64,000 nt of DNA from assembly GCA_003543215.1 (NCBI GenBank), contig DPJD01000001.1, positions 387,936 through 451,935 on the forward strand. The letters are read 5' to 3'. The position numbers and the translations under genes were made by a program. This DNA is from Erysipelotrichaceae bacterium (GTDB taxonomy: Bacteria > Bacillota_I > Bacilli_A > Erysipelotrichales > Erysipelotrichaceae). The notes under the pieces were generated by a model. It worked only from the letters and a program-made list of their open reading frames with translations. It ran no database searches and was not told where the DNA came from. This document shows positions 60,268-64,000 of this stretch, one piece after another (position 1 is the stretch's first letter; the number at the start of each line of letters is the position of its first letter).

Positions 60268-61307
60268 CAAATATTCTCTATTTCGTCTTTGTCTTAGGGG
60301 TCATCGTATTGATCCATGAGATTGGACATCTCATAACAGCTAAACTCTTCAATGTGTATTGTAAAGAGTTTGCGGTTGGTATGGGACCTAAGATCGTTAG
60401 TAAGAAGTTTGGTGAAACTGAATACAGTATTCGTGCTTTTCCTTTGGGTGGCTTTGTGTCCATGGCAGGGGAAGAGGGTGTGGATACGGATATCAGCTTT
60501 GAACGCAGTATTCTAGGGATCAAACCGTGGAAGCGGATGATTGTGATGTTGGCGGGGATCTTTATGAACTTCGTCTTGGCTTCATTGATCTTTATTGGTA
60601 TCTACATGGTTCAAGGTTATGCGGTGGAAGCACCGAAGCCGATCATCAGTGGCATCATTGCGGATTCGCCATCGGAAGCAGCTGGATTTACCCAAGGCGA
60701 TGAAATTGTTAAAATCACCTTTATCGATGGCACAACGATTGTCCCTGAAGATTTCTATGAAATCATCACGTATATTCAAATGTATACTGGAGAAACAACG
60801 TTTACCGTGGATCGTGATGGTAAGTTAATCGATATTACGGTTCAGCCTGCCTTTATTGAGGAAGAAAATCGTTATTTCTTAGGTTTAGAGATTCCACCTG
60901 CGACGGCGATTGAAATCAATGCGTTCCAAGCGATTGGATATGGGTTCAAGGAAGTTAAGAATACCGTGGATGACATGGTCTTCACCTTATCACGTTTGGT
61001 TCGTGGTATTGGTTTGAATGCAGTGAGTGGTCCGATTGGCATCTATCAGGTCACTGCTCAACAAGCATCCTATGGCTTCATTAATATTCTATATCTCATG
61101 GGATTGTTGTCAATCAATGTGGCAATCTTCAACTTATTACCACTTCCGATCCTAGATGGGGGTCGAGTTGTCTTGACTCTTTATGAATGGATCTTTAAGA
61201 AGCCGATGAGTAAGAAGGTAGAACAAGCACTGATGATGATCAGTGTCGGACTCTTATTACTCCTGATGGCTTTTGTGACGATGCAAGATATCTTTAGATT
61301 GATGTAA
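60264..61307 (+). CDS. rseP: Site-2 metalloprotease RseP/RasP
   Basis: A 347-residue intramembrane zinc protease. HEIGH is at residues 18-22 in the first helix; a PDZ domain follows in the middle; NLLPLPILDGGR is the second metal site. It cleaves anti-sigma factors and signal-peptide remnants. AAGGAG precedes the start. It closes the uppS-cdsA-dxr-rseP run, in which Bacillus continues with proS. Confidence 0.95.
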   Translation: MTNILYFVFVLGVIVLIHEIGHLITAKLFNVYCKEFAVGMGPKIVSKKFGETEYSIRAFPLGGFVSMAGEEGVDTDISFERSILGIKPWKRMIVMLAGIFMNFVLASLIFIGIYMVQGYAVEAPKPIISGIIADSPSEAAGFTQGDEIVKITFIDGTTIVPEDFYEIITYIQMYTGETTFTVDRDGKLIDITVQPAFIEEENRYFLGLEIPPATAIEINAFQAIGYGFKEVKNTVDDMVFTLSRLVRGIGLNAVSGPIGIYQVTAQQASYGFINILYLMGLLSINVAIFNLLPLPILDGGRVVLTLYEWIFKKPMSKKVEQALMMISVGLLLLLMAFVTMQDIFRLM

Positions 61308-61320
61308 GTTTTATGCTAAA

Positions 61321-63255
61321 ATGAAACATATGAAATTCTATCAAAGTAAAGTAAATCTACTCTTAATCAGTTTGGTGCTCAGCTTATCCGTGTTGTTTGG
61401 TTTTTCCATGCAACGCAATCTAAGTATTGAGACACCGATTCGTATCATTGATTTTAGAAGTATGGAATCGGATGCGCTTTTGGCTTGGGGCCAAGAGAAT
61501 GATATTCAAATAAAAACAACGGAAGAATACAGTGAAGATGTCGCAGCAGGTATGGTCATCTCTCAGAGTTCGATCGTTGGGGAACGCTTGTATGCGGGAT
61601 CGACGATCAATGTGATTCTGTCGAAAGGACCGGATCCTGAAGTCATCGTTAATCTGATTGATTTCACAGGTAAAGATATTGGTGAGATTCAGCTCTTCAT
61701 TGAAGAGAACAAATTGATGGCCGCTGAGATTCTCTTTGAGAAGAGTGATGTCATCCAGTCGGCATATTACATTAAGAAAAATATCGATGCGGAGTCGATT
61801 CAACGTAAAACGCCAATCAAATTCTATATCTCTACAGGGTCTAAGGATGAGTTGACGACGGTAAGTGTTCCAGATTTTACAGAGTACACACGCCAACAAA
61901 TCTCAACTTGGTCGTCTACGAATAACATCAAAGCGAACTTTGTGGAAGAGTTCCACGATACGGTTGCGGCAGGTAAGGTGATCAGCCAATCCCAAGCCGC
62001 AAATACACAAGTTTATGATGGCAGTAGTATCACATTCAAGATGTCTTTGGGTGTTGGAGTTGTCTTAGAGAACTTTGTTGGTAAGACAAAGGGAGCCATT
62101 GATAAGTTCATTTCAGATAATGGCTTAAAGGTTAATTACAGCTTCTCCTACAACGCTACACAGAATAAGGATGTCGGAGTCAGTATGAGTCCAAATGCTT
62201 CTGTTCGTGTTCCTAATGGCTCTACAGTCAATGTCACTTTATCCTTAGGTAAGATCAGTGTATCGAACTTTACAGGTAAAACACTCAGTCAGCTTAATGC
62301 TTGGGTGAGTGAGCAGAATAAATTGGGAGCTAACTTAAAAGTTACTTCCACACAAGATTACAGTGCAAGCACCGCAAGTGGTCAACTCATCAGTCAAACA
62401 CCTTCCAGTGGAGATATCAACCCAGGTTCAACCATTAGGGTTTCGGTATCTAAGGGTGAAGGGGTAGTGGTAGGTACATACAAAGGTACAACTAATACCA
62501 ATGTTCAAGAAGGTTTGAGACTAAATAAAGTAGAAGTTTATAGTAACCTTGCATCAGGATCAGTTCTTGAACAATCTATTGCGGCAGGTACAAAAGTTGA
62601 TTCTGGTACTTCGATTACATTAACTATTTCAATAGGGAAGCCTACGGTGAATAGTTATGCTAATCAATCGTTTGCAAATTTGCAGGCTCATATTAACAGT
62701 TTGAACTCTAAAGGTGCAAGTCTCTCTTTGTCTAAGGCAGGAGAAGAATTCAATTCAAGTGTAGGAAAAGGAAGCGTGATTTCCAATTCAACGGGTATTG
62801 TTAATGTAGGATCGGGAATATCTTATACAGTCTCTTTGGGAAGAAGTGTTATTGTTCCAACTTATTCCGCTGGTATGAATCATGCTGATCTAGTAGAGAG
62901 TTTTGTCAAAGTTGACAGCGATACTGCAGAGGGAACTGTTGTAGATCAATCGATACCAGCTGGTCGTGAAGTCGCAGTTGGAACAAACATAACAGTTTAT
63001 GTTTCTAAAGGTCCTAAGATTGGTATATCTTTATATGACTTTAGTTTATTGAATAGTTATCCTTCTGATCAAATACCAGGCAAGATTTCTGAAAAATGTA
63101 CTGAAATGAGCAATGCAGCTAAAGGCACTATTTACTGCAATATCGATAATTCTATTACAAGAGAAGGTGCATCAGGCAAGGTCTTTGATCAAAATCCAGA
63201 TCCATCAACTATCATTTATGCTGGTGATTCTATAACGATATATATAGGGAAGTAA
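61321..63255 (+). CDS. Secreted or membrane-anchored multi-PASTA protein
   Basis: A 644-residue protein (641 if the ATG at 61330 is used). One N-terminal helix (about residues 13-31) is followed by about nine degenerate PASTA-like modules of 60-70 residues, many ending in patterns like GSTI-V-SKG. PASTA domains bind cell-wall fragments; here no kinase or transpeptidase domain is attached. The last module has two cysteines (in SEKCTEMSN and IYCNIDN) that could form a disulfide. No sorting signal is seen at the C-terminus. The second half is more AT-rich than the first. There is no Shine-Dalgarno; a TGC-TAAATG -10-like element sits at the start. Confidence 0.8.
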   Translation: MKHMKFYQSKVNLLLISLVLSLSVLFGFSMQRNLSIETPIRIIDFRSMESDALLAWGQENDIQIKTTEEYSEDVAAGMVISQSSIVGERLYAGSTINVILSKGPDPEVIVNLIDFTGKDIGEIQLFIEENKLMAAEILFEKSDVIQSAYYIKKNIDAESIQRKTPIKFYISTGSKDELTTVSVPDFTEYTRQQISTWSSTNNIKANFVEEFHDTVAAGKVISQSQAANTQVYDGSSITFKMSLGVGVVLENFVGKTKGAIDKFISDNGLKVNYSFSYNATQNKDVGVSMSPNASVRVPNGSTVNVTLSLGKISVSNFTGKTLSQLNAWVSEQNKLGANLKVTSTQDYSASTASGQLISQTPSSGDINPGSTIRVSVSKGEGVVVGTYKGTTNTNVQEGLRLNKVEVYSNLASGSVLEQSIAAGTKVDSGTSITLTISIGKPTVNSYANQSFANLQAHINSLNSKGASLSLSKAGEEFNSSVGKGSVISNSTGIVNVGSGISYTVSLGRSVIVPTYSAGMNHADLVESFVKVDSDTAEGTVVDQSIPAGREVAVGTNITVYVSKGPKIGISLYDFSLLNSYPSDQIPGKISEKCTEMSNAAKGTIYCNIDNSITREGASGKVFDQNPDPSTIIYAGDSITIYIGK

Positions 63256-63284
63256 GCCAATTTATAATACTGGTAATTTATTAG

Positions 63285-63323
63285 ATCCATTCAAAGTCTA
63301 TATTGTTTTGAATGGATTTTTAT
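63285..63323 (+). terminator. Terminator of the PASTA gene
   Basis: ATCCATTCAAA (63285-63295) pairs with TTTGAATGGAT (63307-63317), loop 11 bases, then TTTTATTT. Confidence 0.75.
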
Positions 63324-63560
63324 TTGATATCCAATAATATTGTTTGATTTACCGAGTAGCATAAATATGCTCATGAGAACATATGTCTTTGAATACTTAA
63401 ACACAGATATAACTGGGATGTTTCTAGACATGACATAGTTTCTTGCTTGATATATTTTCAATATATTTGCTTTTAGTGCAGTAATTGTTAAGCTTAAACA
63501 CGATATTTAATAACTTAATTGTTAATAAATAGAGGTATCGATGTGAGAATTGTTGCAAAT
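63324..63560. other. AT-rich intergenic stretch
   Basis: Between the PASTA gene and the last gene fragment there are 427 bases without a gene, flanked by two converging terminators. I see no recognisable RNA gene or mobile-element end here. A 23-codon frame in its left half lacks a ribosome site and is not called. Confidence 0.5.
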
Positions 63561-63597
63561 TAAAAAAGAGAAGGCATTTGTGTTTTCCTTCTCTTGT
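63561..63597 (-). terminator. Terminator of the right-edge gene
   Basis: On the minus strand AAGAGAAGG (63595-63587) pairs with CCTTCTCTT (63574-63566), loop 12 bases, then a T run. It lies about 90 bases after the stop of the fragment at 63683. Confidence 0.75.
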
Positions 63598-63682
63598 ACC
63601 TTAACATTATCATTTAGAAACGTATTATAAAGTATAATATTATCATCACTACTAAATTAGTTGAAATTTGTTTAATAGTGCT

Positions 63683-64000
63683 TTATGGTGTAGATACAGA
63701 TTTATCAGCAACGATTAAATCATAATTTCTTCGTTCTGGTTTGAACTTTAATGTATAAATTCTAGTGCTATTTTCTACTACGATATCTCCCTTAAAACCA
63801 AAATCTCTAAACTCTACAATATCTTCTATAGAGTTAGATTTGATATAAAGCATAAGTTTGTAGTTACCAGCAAGTAGTTTTGATAGATCGATGTTAGATT
63901 CATTGAACCATGAGTGTATATAGTCATACGCACCTAATGAAGGATCGAAATCACCAGTGGTAGGTATCAAGTCAATGCTAAATGGAACTGTAGAAAGATT
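63683..64000 (-). CDS. C-terminal part of a protein of unknown function
   Basis: The frame is open to the window edge, so the N-terminus is missing; 105 residues are visible. The sequence has alternating strands with aromatic residues (GAYDYIHSWFNES, GNYKLMLYIKS, DIVVENSTRIYTLKFKPE), suggesting a beta-sandwich end domain, possibly of a surface or glycan-related enzyme. Family not recognised. It is AT-rich, opposite in direction to the core genes, and probably belongs to an accessory region. Confidence 0.65.
   Translation of the reverse strand, partial: NLSTVPFSIDLIPTTGDFDPSLGAYDYIHSWFNESNIDLSKLLAGNYKLMLYIKSNSIEDIVEFRDFGFKGDIVVENSTRIYTLKFKPERRNYDLIVADKSVSTP

Noticed and set aside
63369..63440. 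A 23-codon frame (ATG CTC ATG...) in the AT-rich intergenic stretch
   Set aside because: No ribosome site, no homology I can recognise, and too short to support a claim of a gene remnant.

Overview
The window is a 64-kb stretch of chromosomal core from a low-to-moderate-GC Gram-positive (Firmicutes/Bacillota). It carries three tRNA-sensing T-box leaders, Spx, EzrA, IreB, a CcpA-type regulator, RbgA, TrmFO and gene orders familiar from Bacillus subtilis. My best guess (inference only) is a non-spore-forming, Erysipelotrichia-like lineage: the Bacillus gene order is kept, but the sporulation and codY/clpQY genes expected at homologous junctions are missing. Almost everything reads on the + strand; the exceptions are mnmA, spx, rpsT, rpsD, a fragment at the left edge and a fragment at the right edge. 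No rRNA, tRNA, insertion sequence, prophage or CRISPR array was seen.

Layout. 1-3.5 kb: mnmA and spx (minus strand), then an amino-acid permease. 3.5-7.5 kb: trpS and alaS, each behind its own T-box. 7.5-11 kb: the alaS-ireB-ruvX-DUF1292-mltG-udk-greA block. 10.7-20.4 kb: comEA-comEC-holA, an L-serine dehydratase, rpsT (minus strand), fmt, an ECF S component, lepA, a MazG-like gene and hemW. 20.6-22.9 kb: a small accessory group (DUF937, DUF4332, M23 peptidase). 23-25.5 kb: rpsO and pnp. 25.6-33.6 kb: pepV, trmB, an M42 peptidase, a lipoprotein, a disordered protein, murC, a DUF948 protein, a repeat protein and ccpA, which follows the Bacillus ytjP-ytmQ-ytoP-murC-ytxG-ytxH-ccpA order. 33.6-43.5 kb: T-box tyrS, two unknown membrane/lipoprotein genes, a MurJ-type flippase, a pseudouridine synthase, rpsD (minus strand), ezrA, a cysteine desulfurase and thiI. 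43.5-54.3 kb: ffh-rpsP-khpA-rimM-trmD-rplS-lepB-rbgA-rnhB-dprA-topA-trmFO-xerC. 54.3-61.3 kb: rpsB-tsf-pyrH-frr-uppS-cdsA-dxr-rseP. 61.3-64 kb: a large secreted multi-PASTA protein whose second half turns AT-rich, then an AT-rich intergenic stretch and a truncated minus-strand gene. This end looks like the start of an accessory region.

Functionally the window joins translation (aminoacyl-tRNA synthetases, ribosomal proteins, tRNA modification, ribosome assembly and recycling), envelope synthesis (MurC, MurJ, UppS, CdsA, Dxr, MltG, EzrA, M23) and DNA uptake/processing (ComEA, ComEC, DprA, XerC, TopA). Ribosomal-protein genes sit behind folded leaders, and synthetase genes behind T-boxes.

The most notable signals are regulatory. 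Stop codons are often built into terminator hairpins. Extended -10 promoters of the form TATGCTA(T/A)AAT recur. Several genes have no Shine-Dalgarno sequence, and at mnmA and holA the promoter places the transcript start on or next to the start codon. A weak terminator-like hairpin covers the comEA start codon. Protein-level oddities are Spx with a four-cysteine tail, a lipobox-bearing ComEA, an S2 protein with an Arg-rich tail, two low-complexity proteins around murC, and the multi-PASTA protein.
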